A stretch of 64,000 bases of DNA, from the NCBI RefSeq assembly GCF_040499845.1, contig NZ_CP159342.1, forward strand, positions 4,402,001 to 4,466,000, written 5' to 3'. This document shows positions 26,581-35,670 of the stretch, one piece after another; the stretch's first letter is position 1, and each line of letters begins with the position of its first letter. A model generated the notes under the pieces. That model made no database searches. It saw nothing but the letters and a program-made list of their open reading frames with translations, and was not told the DNA's origin. A program made the translations under genes and the position numbers. This stretch comes from Micromonospora sp. CCTCC AA 2012012 (GTDB taxonomy: Bacteria > Actinomycetota > Actinomycetes > Mycobacteriales > Micromonosporaceae).

Positions 26581-26739
26581 TTGGACCCTTTCCTCCCCGT
26601 TCGGGGTGCGACGATCCCCACCCGGTGGCTGCGAGGCCGGCTCACGCTGCCGCTCCTGGCGGCCCTACTAGGCTTTCAGGCGATGTGCTGGTGGGTGTTG
26701 CGGGGACGGACCGACGGTAGGGCACCGGTGTACCGGTGA
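26581..26739 (+). CDS. Small single-helix membrane ORF resembling the CydB C-terminus
   Basis: A 52-codon frame, TTG start at 26581, ends in TGA that overlaps the cydD GTG. It encodes a basic segment and one hydrophobic helix (residues about 21-40, LTLPLLAALLGFQAMCWWVL), then a short charged tail. The end of the helix, FQAMCWWVLRGR, resembles the last helix of cytochrome bd subunit CydB, which typically reads close to YQAWTYWVFRKR. No ribosome site precedes the TTG; coupling to the M56 gene 4 bp upstream is possible. It may be a CydB remnant, a CydX-like small protein, or chance. No cydAB lies in the window. Confidence 0.4.
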   Translation: MDPFLPVRGATIPTRWLRGRLTLPLLAALLGFQAMCWWVLRGRTDGRAPVYR

Positions 26740-28421
26740 GCCGCCGCCCGTTCGACCCGCGTCTGCTGCGCCGGGTCCCCGCGGCCCGGCGCGACCTCGC
26801 CGTGCTCGCGATCCTCGGCGGGCTCACCGCGCTGCTGGTGGTCGCCCAGGCCACCGCACTGGCGACGGTGCTGGCGAACGCGGTCGACGGCCGGCTGCAC
26901 CGGTCGGCGCTGGCCGGCTTCGTCGCGGCGGTGGGCGCCCGCGCGCTGGTCGGCTGGGCGCAGGGCACCGTCGCGGCCCGGGCGGCGGCGACGGTGAAGG
27001 CGGCGCTGCGGGCGGACCTGCTCGGCGCGGTCGGTCGGCACGGTCCCGGCTGGGTCGCCGGCCAGCGGGCCGGACAGCTCGCCACCCTGGCCGGGCGCGG
27101 CCTGGACGCGCTGGACGCCTACTTCACCGGCTATCTCCCCCAGCTCGTGCTGAGCGTGACCGTGCCGCTCGCCGTGCTCGCCCGGATCGTCCTCGCGGAC
27201 TGGAGTTCGGCGTTGATCATCGCGCTGACCATTCCGCTCATCCCGGTCTTCGGGGCACTGCTCGGCTGGCAGGCACAGGCCGCCACGGAACGGCAGTGGC
27301 GGCGGCTCGCCCTGCTCGGCGGGCACTTCCTGGACATGGTCGCCGGGCTGCCCACCCTGCGCGCGTTCGGCCGGCACCGGGCGCAGACCGAGGTGGTCCG
27401 CCGGATGGCCGACGGGCACCGCCAGGCCACCATGCGGACGCTGCGGATCGCCTTCCTCTCCGCCCTGGTGCTGGAGCTGATCGCCACCCTCTCGGTGGCG
27501 CTGGTCGCCGTGCCGGTCGGCATCCGGCTGCTCGGCGGCGGGATCACCCTCTCCACCGCGCTGCTGGTGCTGCTGCTCACCCCGGAGGCGTACCTGCCGC
27601 TGCGGGCCGCCGGCAGCCGGTTCCACGCCAGCATGGAGGGGCTGACCGCGCTCGACGAGGCGCTCACCGTCTCCGCCGTCCCGGCCGCCGCCGAGGGCCG
27701 GGCCGCCGGCCGCACCGGGCCCGCGCCCGACGGTCGCGGCGAGATCCGCTTCGAGTCGGTGACCGTCGAGTACGAGCGGACCACCGCGCTGCGGGACGTC
27801 ACGCTGACCATCCGGCCCGGCGAGCGGATCGCCGTGATCGGGCCCAGCGGCGCCGGCAAGAGCACCCTGCTCGGCCTGCTGCTCGGCTTCGTCACCCCGA
27901 CCGCCGGCCGGGTCACCGTGGACGGCGTCGACCTCGCCGACGTCGACCTCGACGAGTGGCGCCGGCAGGTCGCCTGGGTGCCGCAGCGGGCGCACCTCTT
28001 CGCCGCCACGCTGGCCGACAACATCCGCCTCGGCGCGCCGGACACCTCCGACACCGCGCTGACCGGCGCGGTCACCGACGCCGCGCTGGACGAGGTCGTC
28101 GCCGCCCTGCCCGACGGGCTCGGCACCGTGCTCGGCGAACGTGGGCACGGCCTCTCCAGCGGGCAGCGGCAACGGGTGGCGCTGGCCCGCGCGTTCCTCC
28201 GGGACGCCCCGGTGGTGCTGCTCGACGAGCCGACCGCGCGGCTGGACAGCGCCAGCGAGGCCGTCGTACTGGCCGCCACCCGGCGGCTCGTGGCGGGGCG
28301 TACCGCGCTGCTGGTCGCGCACCGGCCGGCGCTGCTGGAGGACGCCGACCGGATCCTCCGCGTGGCCGACGGTCGGGTCACCGAGCTGACCCCGGTACCG
28401 GCCGGGGAGGCGACCCGGTGA
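26736..28421 (+). CDS. cydD: Thiol reductant ABC exporter subunit CydD
   Basis: The 561-residue half-transporter has six membrane helices (about 25-310) and an NBD with Walker A GPSGAGKST (about 369), signature LSSGQRQR (about 473), Walker B VVLLDEPTARLD and switch H in VAHRPALL. CydDC exports cysteine or other thiols to the periplasm and is needed for cytochrome bd assembly. The Glu-containing LFAATLADNIRLG segment is typical. GTG overlaps the preceding small ORF (GTGA) and the stop overlaps cydC (GTGA), so the three ORFs are coupled. It is downstream of a BlaI-type regulator, which may control it. Confidence 0.93.
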   Translation: MSRRPFDPRLLRRVPAARRDLAVLAILGGLTALLVVAQATALATVLANAVDGRLHRSALAGFVAAVGARALVGWAQGTVAARAAATVKAALRADLLGAVGRHGPGWVAGQRAGQLATLAGRGLDALDAYFTGYLPQLVLSVTVPLAVLARIVLADWSSALIIALTIPLIPVFGALLGWQAQAATERQWRRLALLGGHFLDMVAGLPTLRAFGRHRAQTEVVRRMADGHRQATMRTLRIAFLSALVLELIATLSVALVAVPVGIRLLGGGITLSTALLVLLLTPEAYLPLRAAGSRFHASMEGLTALDEALTVSAVPAAAEGRAAGRTGPAPDGRGEIRFESVTVEYERTTALRDVTLTIRPGERIAVIGPSGAGKSTLLGLLLGFVTPTAGRVTVDGVDLADVDLDEWRRQVAWVPQRAHLFAATLADNIRLGAPDTSDTALTGAVTDAALDEVVAALPDGLGTVLGERGHGLSSGQRQRVALARAFLRDAPVVLLDEPTARLDSASEAVVLAATRRLVAGRTALLVAHRPALLEDADRILRVADGRVTELTPVPAGEATR

Positions 28422-30337
28422 ACACCGTGCCCGAACACCCCGACCAGCCCGTACGGGCCGTGCCGGGTGGGGTCGCGCCCGACGGCGTGACGCCGGCCGC
28501 CCGGGACCGGGGCGCGCCGACGCCGGCCGAGACCGTCCCACCGGAGCTGGTCACCCCCGCAACGACCGGGCCGGAACGGAACGGCGGCCGGGCGGAGCGG
28601 ACGGTGCTGCGGCTGGCCCGGCCCTACCTGGGGCGGCTGGTCGGGGCGGGGCTGCTCGCCGCCGCCACCGAGTTCGCCGGGCTCGCCCTGATGGCCACCG
28701 CCACCTGGCTGCTGATGAGCGCCGCCGGCCGCCCCCCGCTGGACCGGCTGACCGTGGCGATCGTCGCGGTACGGGCGCTGGCCATCAGCCGGGGCGTGTT
28801 CCGCTACACCGAACGGCTCGCCGGCCACGACGCCGTCCTACGCATGATCACCGACGTCCGGGCCCGGGTCTTCGCCACCCTGGCCGGCCGTCGGGACACC
28901 GGTCAGCGTTCCGGCGACGCGCTGAGCCGCCTCGTCTCCGACGTGGAGGCCGTTCAGGACCTGCTGCTGCGGGTGCTCGTGCCCGGGGCGGCCGCCGCGC
29001 TGGTCAGCCTGCTCGCCGTCGGCGTCGCCGCACTGATCTCACCGCCGGCGGCCGGGGTGCTGGCGGTCGGACTGCTGGTCGCCGGGGTGGCGCTGCCCGC
29101 CCTGGCCACCGGGCTCACCCGCCGGGCCGCCGACGAGGTGGCCCCGCTGCGCGGGGCGCTCGCCGTGGACGCCGTCGACCTCACCCACGGCGCCGCCGAC
29201 CTGGCCGCCTTCGGCGCCACCGGCACGGCGCTGGCGACCGCCGAGGGACGGGCCCGACGGCTGGCGCGGCTGGAGCGCCGGCTCGCCGCCGCCGGCTTCG
29301 CGGTCGACGCGACCGGGGTGCTCGTCTCCGGGCTCACCGCCGCCGCCGTGGTGCTCGTCGCGCTCCGCGCCGGGGTCGGCGGGGTGCTGGTCGGCGTGCT
29401 GGCCGTCGGCACCCTCGCCGCCGCCGAGGCGGCCCTCGCGCTGGTCGGGGCGGCCCGCCAGCACACCCAGCTCCGGGCCGGCCTGGGCCGGGTCGCCGAC
29501 CTGCTCACCGGGCCCGCCCCGGTCCCCGGTGCCGACATCCCGAGGGCGGCGGCGCCCAGCGGGGCGGTCGGCGGCGGGCACCACGTGCGGTTCGACGAGG
29601 TGAGCGTCCGGTACCGGGCCGGGGCCGCGCCGGCCCTGGACCGGGTGAGCCTCGACCTGCCCGCCGGGCGGCGGATCGCCGTGGTCGGGCCCAGCGGGGC
29701 CGGCAAGAGCACCCTGGCCGGTGTGCTGACCGGCGCGGTCCGGCCCGACGCCGGGCGGATCACCCTGGACGGGGTCGAACTCTCCGCGTACCCCGCCGAG
29801 GAGCTGCCCCGGGCGATCGGCGGCCTCTTCGCCGAGGCGTACGTCTTCCACGCCTCGGTGCGGGAGAACCTGCTGCTCGGCCGCCCCGAGGCGGACGAGG
29901 AGGCGCTGGCCGACGCCGCCCGGGCGGCCGGTCTGCTGGACTGGGTACGCGCCCAGCCGGCCGGTTGGGACACCGTGGTCGGCGAGGAGGGCGCCCAGCT
30001 CTCCGGCGGCCAGCGGCAGCGCCTCGCCCTGGCCCGGGCGCTGCTCGCCGCGCCGGGGCTGCTGGTGCTGGACGAGCCCACCGAGGGCCTCGACCCGGCC
30101 GCCGCCGACGCGGTGCTCGCCTCGACCCTGGCCGCCAACCCGGCCGGGCACTCGGTGCTGCTGATCAGTCACCGGCTCAGCGGCCTCGCCGGGCTGGACG
30201 AGATCGTCGTGCTGGACGCCGGCCGGGTGGTGCAGCGGGGCCGGCACGACGACCTGGTGGCGCAGCCCGGCTGGTACCGGGACCAGTGGCGGCTCCAGGC
30301 GGCGGCGGAACGCGGCTATCTGGCCCTGCACCCCTGA
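28418..30337 (+). CDS. cydC: Thiol reductant ABC exporter subunit CydC
   Basis: The 639-residue partner of CydD begins with a proline-rich, probably disordered extension of about 60 residues absent from the E. coli protein. The membrane domain has the CydC-specific SRGVFRYTERLAGHD motif (about 125-140). The NBD has Walker A GPSGAGKST (about 425), signature LSGGQRQR (about 528), Walker B LLVLDEPTEGLD and switch H in ISHRLSG. The GTG start overlaps the cydD stop. A hairpin about 50 nt downstream probably ends the transcript. Confidence 0.93.
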   Translation: MNTVPEHPDQPVRAVPGGVAPDGVTPAARDRGAPTPAETVPPELVTPATTGPERNGGRAERTVLRLARPYLGRLVGAGLLAAATEFAGLALMATATWLLMSAAGRPPLDRLTVAIVAVRALAISRGVFRYTERLAGHDAVLRMITDVRARVFATLAGRRDTGQRSGDALSRLVSDVEAVQDLLLRVLVPGAAAALVSLLAVGVAALISPPAAGVLAVGLLVAGVALPALATGLTRRAADEVAPLRGALAVDAVDLTHGAADLAAFGATGTALATAEGRARRLARLERRLAAAGFAVDATGVLVSGLTAAAVVLVALRAGVGGVLVGVLAVGTLAAAEAALALVGAARQHTQLRAGLGRVADLLTGPAPVPGADIPRAAAPSGAVGGGHHVRFDEVSVRYRAGAAPALDRVSLDLPAGRRIAVVGPSGAGKSTLAGVLTGAVRPDAGRITLDGVELSAYPAEELPRAIGGLFAEAYVFHASVRENLLLGRPEADEEALADAARAAGLLDWVRAQPAGWDTVVGEEGAQLSGGQRQRLALARALLAAPGLLVLDEPTEGLDPAAADAVLASTLAANPAGHSVLLISHRLSGLAGLDEIVVLDAGRVVQRGRHDDLVAQPGWYRDQWRLQAAAERGYLALHP

Positions 30338-30388
30338 CCGAGGCGCGGCGCTGACGCCACGGGCACGGCACGACGGGTGCCGGCCCAT

Positions 30389-30449
30389 GATCGTTTGCAG
30401 CTTCCGGTGTGATTCGTCGGCGTGTCGTGGCCGGGAGGTGCAGACGATC
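30389..30449. terminator. GATCGT-type inverted repeat after cydC
   Basis: GATCGTTTGCAGCTTCCGG (30389-30407) and CCGGGAGGTGCAGACGATC (30431-30449) pair at 16 of 19 positions. Its place 51 nt after cydC suggests a terminator. It is unrelated in sequence to the other hairpin families in the window. Confidence 0.55.
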
Positions 30450-30602
30450 TTCGGGCCGGTACGTCCCGGCGTTTCCGACTGTTGGCGCGCCACCGGGGTG
30501 CGGTCCCGGGGGCGCCGGGGCGACCACTAGGGTATGTGCCCAGAGTCACTCGGCGGCGGAGCTGTCGCCGGGTGGGCAATCCGACAGCACACGGAGGTCA
30601 GC

Positions 30603-31544
30603 GTGGCCCGCCAGTCGCCCCACCGGCCCGACGCCGACGAGCCCGAGCTCGACGACACCACCGCGTCGGCCACAGAAGACGAGGTCGACGTCGACCGCCC
30701 GGCCGCCGACCGCGCGCTCTGGGACGAGCTGCGGATCGACCCGGTGGAGATCGCCCTGCCCGCCGGCAGCGGCTTCACCCTGCGGGCGTACCGGCCGGCG
30801 CGGGAGCTGACCCCGACCGACGTCGCCGAGCGCGACGAGGACGACCCGTTCCTGGCCCGTCGCCAGGTCGTCGAGGCCGAGGACGACGAGGAGGTGGTGA
30901 TCCTCGACGAGGAGTTCGCCGCCCTCTCCGCCGAGGAGGACGAGCAGCCCGAGGGCCGCCGCCGCAAGGCCGACGCCGACGAGGACGAGGACGCCTCCGA
31001 CGACGAGACCGCGGACGACGAGGACGACGAGGACGAGGTCGACGACGAGGCGGGCGACGAGGAGGTGCCGGTCTTCCTCAGCCACCGCGGCAAGCTGCTG
31101 CTGTTCAAGACGCCCGAGTCGTTGGTCAGTTTCATCCGATCCGGTGCGCCCAACGACCTCTCCCAACTGGACAGCTGGCATGAACTGTCCGAACGGGTGG
31201 AACCGGCCGACATCGCGCCGCTCGACGAGGACACCTACGAGCTCGACCTGGTGGTGGAGAACCTCCGCGGCGGGCACGACACGTGGGATCCCGCGCTCCT
31301 GATCGAGGCCGGCGAGGTCGCCCGTGACCTGGCGTACGCGCTGCGCCTACCCGCCGTGCTCGACATGCTCTCCGCCGGTTCCAGCCTGGACGACCTGGAC
31401 GAGGCGCTGCGGGCGACTGTCAACGGCGGAATCGGTGGATTCATGGGCCGCCGACGGCTCAAGAAAATCGGGGCACAAACCGCAAGTTTGGGTTGGCGCA
31501 CCATTGTCGGCAAGATCTCTGCCGTCGTGGACTGGCGCGACTGA
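30603..31544 (+). CDS. Acidic conserved hypothetical protein
   Basis: The 313-residue protein has an N-terminal half rich in Asp and Glu, with an almost unbroken acidic run at about 115-160, and a compact C-terminal domain (about 165-313) that starts VPVFLSHRGKLLLFKTPESL and ends in a basic stretch MGRRRLKKIG. No signal peptide, membrane helix or enzymatic motif is present. GTG 30603 follows a good GGAGG site; an upstream start is not supported. It precedes the IS110-derived gene by 65 bp and may be co-transcribed. Similar proteins in related genomes are sometimes labelled primosomal, but nothing here shows that role. Confidence 0.7.
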   Translation: MARQSPHRPDADEPELDDTTASATEDEVDVDRPAADRALWDELRIDPVEIALPAGSGFTLRAYRPARELTPTDVAERDEDDPFLARRQVVEAEDDEEVVILDEEFAALSAEEDEQPEGRRRKADADEDEDASDDETADDEDDEDEVDDEAGDEEVPVFLSHRGKLLLFKTPESLVSFIRSGAPNDLSQLDSWHELSERVEPADIAPLDEDTYELDLVVENLRGGHDTWDPALLIEAGEVARDLAYALRLPAVLDMLSAGSSLDDLDEALRATVNGGIGGFMGRRRLKKIGAQTASLGWRTIVGKISAVVDWRD

Positions 31545-31609
31545 CCCACAGCGGGGAGCATCAGTCTCTGGCAGAAGATAGCCCTGTGTCCCGGGAGGAG
31601 GACGACGCC

Positions 31610-34198
31610 GTGGCGCTCGTGCGCGTGTACTGCGGTCTGGCCTCGGCGGATCCGGCCGACCGACCGGCCTCGGCCGGATCGACGCTGACGTCCGCTGTGG
31701 TCGACGACGCAGGCCGTCTGCTGCATGTCTGCGAGATCGGCGACGACCCGGCTGGCTATGCCCAGTTGGTCGCGCTGCTCGTGGAGCGGTCGGGCGGGCC
31801 GAGCGGAGCGGCGATCGCGGCCGACAGCGACGACCACACGGTCACCTCGCTGCTCAGCGCCGCGGGTCGTCCACTGGCGATCGCCGACGACGACTCGGTC
31901 GACGACTTCGCCGAGCGCTTCGCGGACGACGACTCGCTGGAGGAGATGCAGTCCCCGGAGGCCGAGCGCCGCGCGGTCGGCCTGGCCCGGGCACTCCAGG
32001 CCGGCGCGCTCTCCGCCGTCACCCTTCCCGCCCCCCGCGACCTCGCCGGCTACAAGCAGGTCCTGTCCGCGCACGCCGCGCTCGCCAGCGGCCGGCACTC
32101 GGCCGCCGTGGCGCTGCGCGAGGTGCTGCGCGAGCTCTACCCGGCCGCCCTCCGGGCCTACCCGGACCCGGCCGAGCCGGTCTCCCTCGCCGTCCTCGAC
32201 GCACTGCCCGAGCCCGGCATGCTCGCCGGCACGGCCGCCCGGGGTCGGGAGGTCCCGGTCGCGGTGGACGCCGTCGCGGCGCACCTCGTCGCCGACGGGG
32301 TGGCCGACGAGGCCGCGATCGACGAGGCGGTCACCGCACTGCGGGTCGCCATCTCCGAGACGCCCCGACGGGCCGCCGTCAGCCGCGCGCTCACCTCGGC
32401 GGTGGCCGAGACCGTCCGGCAGGCCGTCGCCGCGGTACGCGCCTGCGACGCCGGCTGCGACGCACTGGTCGGCGCGCTCACCGCCCGGCTCACCACCCCG
32501 GCTCCGGCTGCCGCTCCGGCACCCGGCCGGCGGGCCGCCGCCCGACGCGGCGAGCAGGTGACCGACCTCTCCGCCGCCCTGAACAACACCGGCACCGGCC
32601 TGCGGGCGGTCCGGTCGGGCGAGCCCGAGCCGGTGGGGCGGCGCAGCCGCCCCGAGCCGGTCTCCGGCGGGTCCCTGCCGACCACTCCCCGGCCGCTCGG
32701 CCCGCCGCCGGTCGCCCCGGCCCCGGTCACGCCGCCGCCCGTGGCGCCGGCCCCGGTCACCCCGGCCGCCGCCAGCGGTACGCCGATCTCCGCACCGCCC
32801 TCGCGGCCCGAGCCGGGACGGCCGCTGCCGCACCGGCTGGACGCCCCGACCAACCGGCCGGTCTCCGCACCGCCCCCGCCGCCGCCCGGGATCACCCCGA
32901 TCGCGCCGATGCAGCGGGGCAACGTCCCACCGGCCGAGGCGGGCGAGCCGTTCCGGCCGACCCTGACCACCGCCGCGATCAACAGCGCGCGGGCCGAACG
33001 GCAGCGGACGATCATCCCGCCGCGGCCGAAGACCAACCCGGACCAGGCGCCGCCGACCGGTGGCTTCAGCGCCACCGACCTCAGCGTGCCGGTGCCGACG
33101 CCGCGTCCCGGCCAGGAGCCACCGGCCGCGCCGCCCGGCTCGCGGGCCAACTGGCCCCTGGTCAACACGAACGACGAGCTGGCGGACGCACCGGCTGACC
33201 CACCGTCCTTCGGGTACGGCGACCGCGCCGGGCGCAAGGTGGACTCCCCCACCGATCCGGGCAAGGGTCGGGTCACCCCGCCCTGGCTCGCCGACGATCT
33301 GCCCCAGGAGCCGCCGATGTTGCGGCTCGTCGAGCCGCCGCCGCTGGCCGACCGCGCCCTGCGTGACGGGCTGAACCCGCCGACCGACCCGGGGCTGGAG
33401 ACTCCCCCGCTGCGACTGGTGGACCACGAGGCGGCCCGCGCCGACCGTCCGGCTTCCCGCACCGACCTGCCCAGCCGTGGCGAGCTGCCCAGCCGGACCG
33501 ACCTACCCAACCGCAGTGAGCTGTCCAGCCGCAGTGAGCTGCCCGGCCGTGCGGACCTGTCAGGCCGTGGCGACCTGTCGGGCCGTGGTGACCTGTCGGG
33601 CCGTGGGGAACTGTCGGGCCGTGGTGAACTGCCCGGCCGCGGTGAGCTGTCGGCCCGTGGAGACCTGTCCGGCCGCCCCGAGTTCCCGGGTCGGAGCGAG
33701 CTGCGCGGCCCGGCGGAACGGCGGCCCGCGCCGAAGGAGCACCGGCCCCCGCCGGTCTCCGACGAGGGCGACGGCGACCTGCTCATCTTCGCCGCGGCCA
33801 AGTCCGCCTGGTTCGTCGGGCACGACGCCGAGGAGTCCGAGCTGGACTGGTCCACCACGGCCGACACCGGTTGGCAGGCCGCCGAGCAGGCGGCCCGGCC
33901 GGCGGTGGGCGAGGAGACCACGGCGGGCCTGCCCAAGCGGGTTCCCCAGGCCAACCTGGTGCCCGGCTCCCCGCTGCGCGAGGAGCGTCCACTGCGGATC
34001 GTCCGGAACGCGGCCAGCTTGGCCGAGAACACCACCGGCTACTTCCGCGGCTGGCGCCGTGGGCAGGAGATCGGCGGGTTCGCGGTGGGCGGCCGACCGG
34101 GCCGGGAAGCCGCCGGCGGCTGGGACTTCAGCCGCGACACCGGCGACCGGGACGACGACCGGGAATACGAGTACCGCTCCGCCGGCTACCGGTCCTGA
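31610..34198 (+). CDS. Domesticated IS110-like (DEDD) domain protein with disordered repeat tail
   Basis: The 862-residue protein starts with a domain (about 1-230) that follows the IS110 DEDD transposase pattern. A ribonuclease-H-like start VYCGLASAD is followed by the RPLAIADDDSVDDFAERF segment, and then by the helical RDLAGYKQVL...LRELYPAALRAY region that in IS110 reads like Leu-Arg-Glu-Phe-Phe-Pro-Ala-Ala-Leu. The acidic catalytic positions are not kept (CGLA replaces the usual G[IV]D), and the serine-containing C-terminal transposase domain is absent. Instead there is a proline-rich region, 14 exact hexapeptide repeats (33467-33718) and a C-terminal GLPKRVPQANLVPG motif. GTG 31610 follows GGAGGAGG; GTG 31586 is an alternative. 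Confidence 0.65.
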   Translation: MALVRVYCGLASADPADRPASAGSTLTSAVVDDAGRLLHVCEIGDDPAGYAQLVALLVERSGGPSGAAIAADSDDHTVTSLLSAAGRPLAIADDDSVDDFAERFADDDSLEEMQSPEAERRAVGLARALQAGALSAVTLPAPRDLAGYKQVLSAHAALASGRHSAAVALREVLRELYPAALRAYPDPAEPVSLAVLDALPEPGMLAGTAARGREVPVAVDAVAAHLVADGVADEAAIDEAVTALRVAISETPRRAAVSRALTSAVAETVRQAVAAVRACDAGCDALVGALTARLTTPAPAAAPAPGRRAAARRGEQVTDLSAALNNTGTGLRAVRSGEPEPVGRRSRPEPVSGGSLPTTPRPLGPPPVAPAPVTPPPVAPAPVTPAAASGTPISAPPSRPEPGRPLPHRLDAPTNRPVSAPPPPPPGITPIAPMQRGNVPPAEAGEPFRPTLTTAAINSARAERQRTIIPPRPKTNPDQAPPTGGFSATDLSVPVPTPRPGQEPPAAPPGSRANWPLVNTNDELADAPADPPSFGYGDRAGRKVDSPTDPGKGRVTPPWLADDLPQEPPMLRLVEPPPLADRALRDGLNPPTDPGLETPPLRLVDHEAARADRPASRTDLPSRGELPSRTDLPNRSELSSRSELPGRADLSGRGDLSGRGDLSGRGELSGRGELPGRGELSARGDLSGRPEFPGRSELRGPAERRPAPKEHRPPPVSDEGDGDLLIFAAAKSAWFVGHDAEESELDWSTTADTGWQAAEQAARPAVGEETTAGLPKRVPQANLVPGSPLREERPLRIVRNAASLAENTTGYFRGWRRGQEIGGFAVGGRPGREAAGGWDFSRDTGDRDDDREYEYRSAGYRS
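33467..33718 (+). repeat. 14 x 18-bp tandem repeat encoding L-[SP]-[SG]-R-x-[ED]
   Basis: Exactly 14 in-frame 18-bp units encode hexapeptides such as LSGRGD, LPGRGE and LSSRSE. The central units are nearly identical in DNA, so recent slippage or unequal exchange is likely. Confidence 0.85.
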
Positions 34199-34332
34199 TC
34201 GGTCAGACACCGCCTTCCACCTGCGTGTTCCTACCCACACCCGGATAATTTGACGCCGAGTCGCGGGGGCCGGGAGCATACCCGGCGGAACAGCCGGCGG
34301 GCACGTCGCCGGGGTGGGAAGGCGACTGGACA

Positions 34333-35556
34333 ATGGCGACACCGGCAACCGGCTCCTCGACGCTGACCCGACGGGGCGTCCTCACCGCGGCGGCGGGCAG
34401 CCTGCTGCTCAGCGCCTGCGCTCCGGCCGGCAGCTCGGCCGAGGGCGGCGGCAGCCCCACCGCAGCGAGCGGGCAGGAGCTGGTGATCGGGGTCAGCCTG
34501 GAGCTGACCGGTCACGGCGCCGCCCTGGGCGTGCTCCAGGAGCGCGCCCTGGCGATCACCGTGGAGTCGCTCAACGCCAACGGGTTCCCGGTCGGCAACC
34601 TGCGCCGCACCGTACGGCTGGACGTGCGGGACAACCGCAGCGACCCACGGCTCGCGGCCCGCCAGGCGACCGAGCTGACCCGCCAGGCGAAGGTGCACGC
34701 CCTGCTCGGCGGCACCCTGGCCGAGACCTCGACGGCGATCATCGCGGTGGCCCAGCGCCTCCAGGTCCCCTTCCTGTCGCTCGCCTCCGCCGACAACATC
34801 GTGCTGCCGCTCACGGAGCGGACCTACATCTACAAGCTCACCCCGGACGCCGCCGACGTGGCCCGCCGGCTGGCCCAGCTGATCGGATCGCAGCAGGTCC
34901 GTCGGGTGGCCCTGCTCGCCGCTGACGGGTTGCACGGCGACGCCGGGGTCCAGGCGATGACCGGCGCGCTCCGGGCCGCCGACGTGAAGCTGGGGCGGAC
35001 CGTACGCCTGCCGCGTACCGGGGCGGACTTCACGGACGCCGTCCAGCGGGCCGTGGCCGACGAGCCGGACGGCGTGGTGGTCTGGGGCACCGCCCCGGAC
35101 AGCGGCAGCGCCGCGCGGAAGCTGCGCCGGGCCGGCCACCGCGGCCCGATCTTCTTCGACGCGGGGGCGGTCGCCGAGGAGACCCTCGCCGGCAGCAACG
35201 CCGCCGCCGTGGAGGGCGCGTACGCCGTCCACCCGACCTGTCTCAGCGGCTACGCCCTCACCAACGCCAGCACCGCCGCGCTGGCCCGACGGGACTTCAT
35301 CTACCGGTACCTGCAGCGGCACGGCAGCTTCGGCGGGTTCGCCCCGTACGCCTCGGACGGGGTGCAGCTGCTCGTCACGGCGGCGCGGCTGGCCAGCAGC
35401 GTCGACCGGGGTCGACTGCGGGCGTACCTGCAGACGCAGGTGACCGAGGGCATCGCCGGCGGGTACGCGTTCGCCCCCATCCGGCACGGCGGCATGGATC
35501 CCGACTCGCTCGGCGTGTACGTGGTCGACCAGGGCTCCTGGGTCCCGTACGCCTGA
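34333..35556 (+). CDS. Branched-chain amino acid-type ABC substrate-binding lipoprotein
   Basis: The 407-residue protein has an N-terminal twin-arginine stretch TRRGVLTAAAG and a lipobox LLSAC (Cys about 29), then a type I periplasmic-binding fold like LivJ: VIGVSLELTGHGAALG, RDNRSDPRLAARQATEL, a middle LLAADGLHGDAG and the late FAPYASDGVQLL. No permease or ATPase gene is nearby, so it may serve a distant transporter or act as a sensor for the neighbouring conservon. The 134 bp before the ATG show no clear promoter. A hairpin 17 nt after the stop ends the transcript. Confidence 0.85.
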   Translation: MATPATGSSTLTRRGVLTAAAGSLLLSACAPAGSSAEGGGSPTAASGQELVIGVSLELTGHGAALGVLQERALAITVESLNANGFPVGNLRRTVRLDVRDNRSDPRLAARQATELTRQAKVHALLGGTLAETSTAIIAVAQRLQVPFLSLASADNIVLPLTERTYIYKLTPDAADVARRLAQLIGSQQVRRVALLAADGLHGDAGVQAMTGALRAADVKLGRTVRLPRTGADFTDAVQRAVADEPDGVVVWGTAPDSGSAARKLRRAGHRGPIFFDAGAVAEETLAGSNAAAVEGAYAVHPTCLSGYALTNASTAALARRDFIYRYLQRHGSFGGFAPYASDGVQLLVTAARLASSVDRGRLRAYLQTQVTEGIAGGYAFAPIRHGGMDPDSLGVYVVDQGSWVPYA

Positions 35557-35572
35557 TCCGGCCCCGCCCGGG

Positions 35573-35599
35573 CCCCACGCCGGACGGCCCGGCGTGGGG
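35573..35599. terminator. Bidirectional terminator hairpin
   Basis: CCCCACGCCGG (35573-35583) and CCGGCGTGGGG (35589-35599) form a perfect 11-bp stem with a 5-nt loop between the binding-protein gene and the convergent conservon operon. Confidence 0.75.
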
Positions 35600-35670
35600 T
35601 TCGTGGTGTCGTGGACAGCAGGAAGCGCCCGGCGACGGCCGAAGCGGTCACCGGGCGCTCAGCACGCCGG

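Noticed and set aside
30534..30602. An upstream start for the acidic protein
   Set aside because: GTG 30603 has a good GGAGG site and codon use becomes typical only from there.
31610..32300. An intact IS110 insertion sequence
   Set aside because: The catalytic residues and the second transposase domain are absent, no flanking IS ends are seen, and the gene continues for another 600 codons with normal codon use.
33467..33718. A CRISPR array because of evenly spaced repeats
   Set aside because: Units are contiguous 18-bp coding repeats with no spacers, in frame within a gene.
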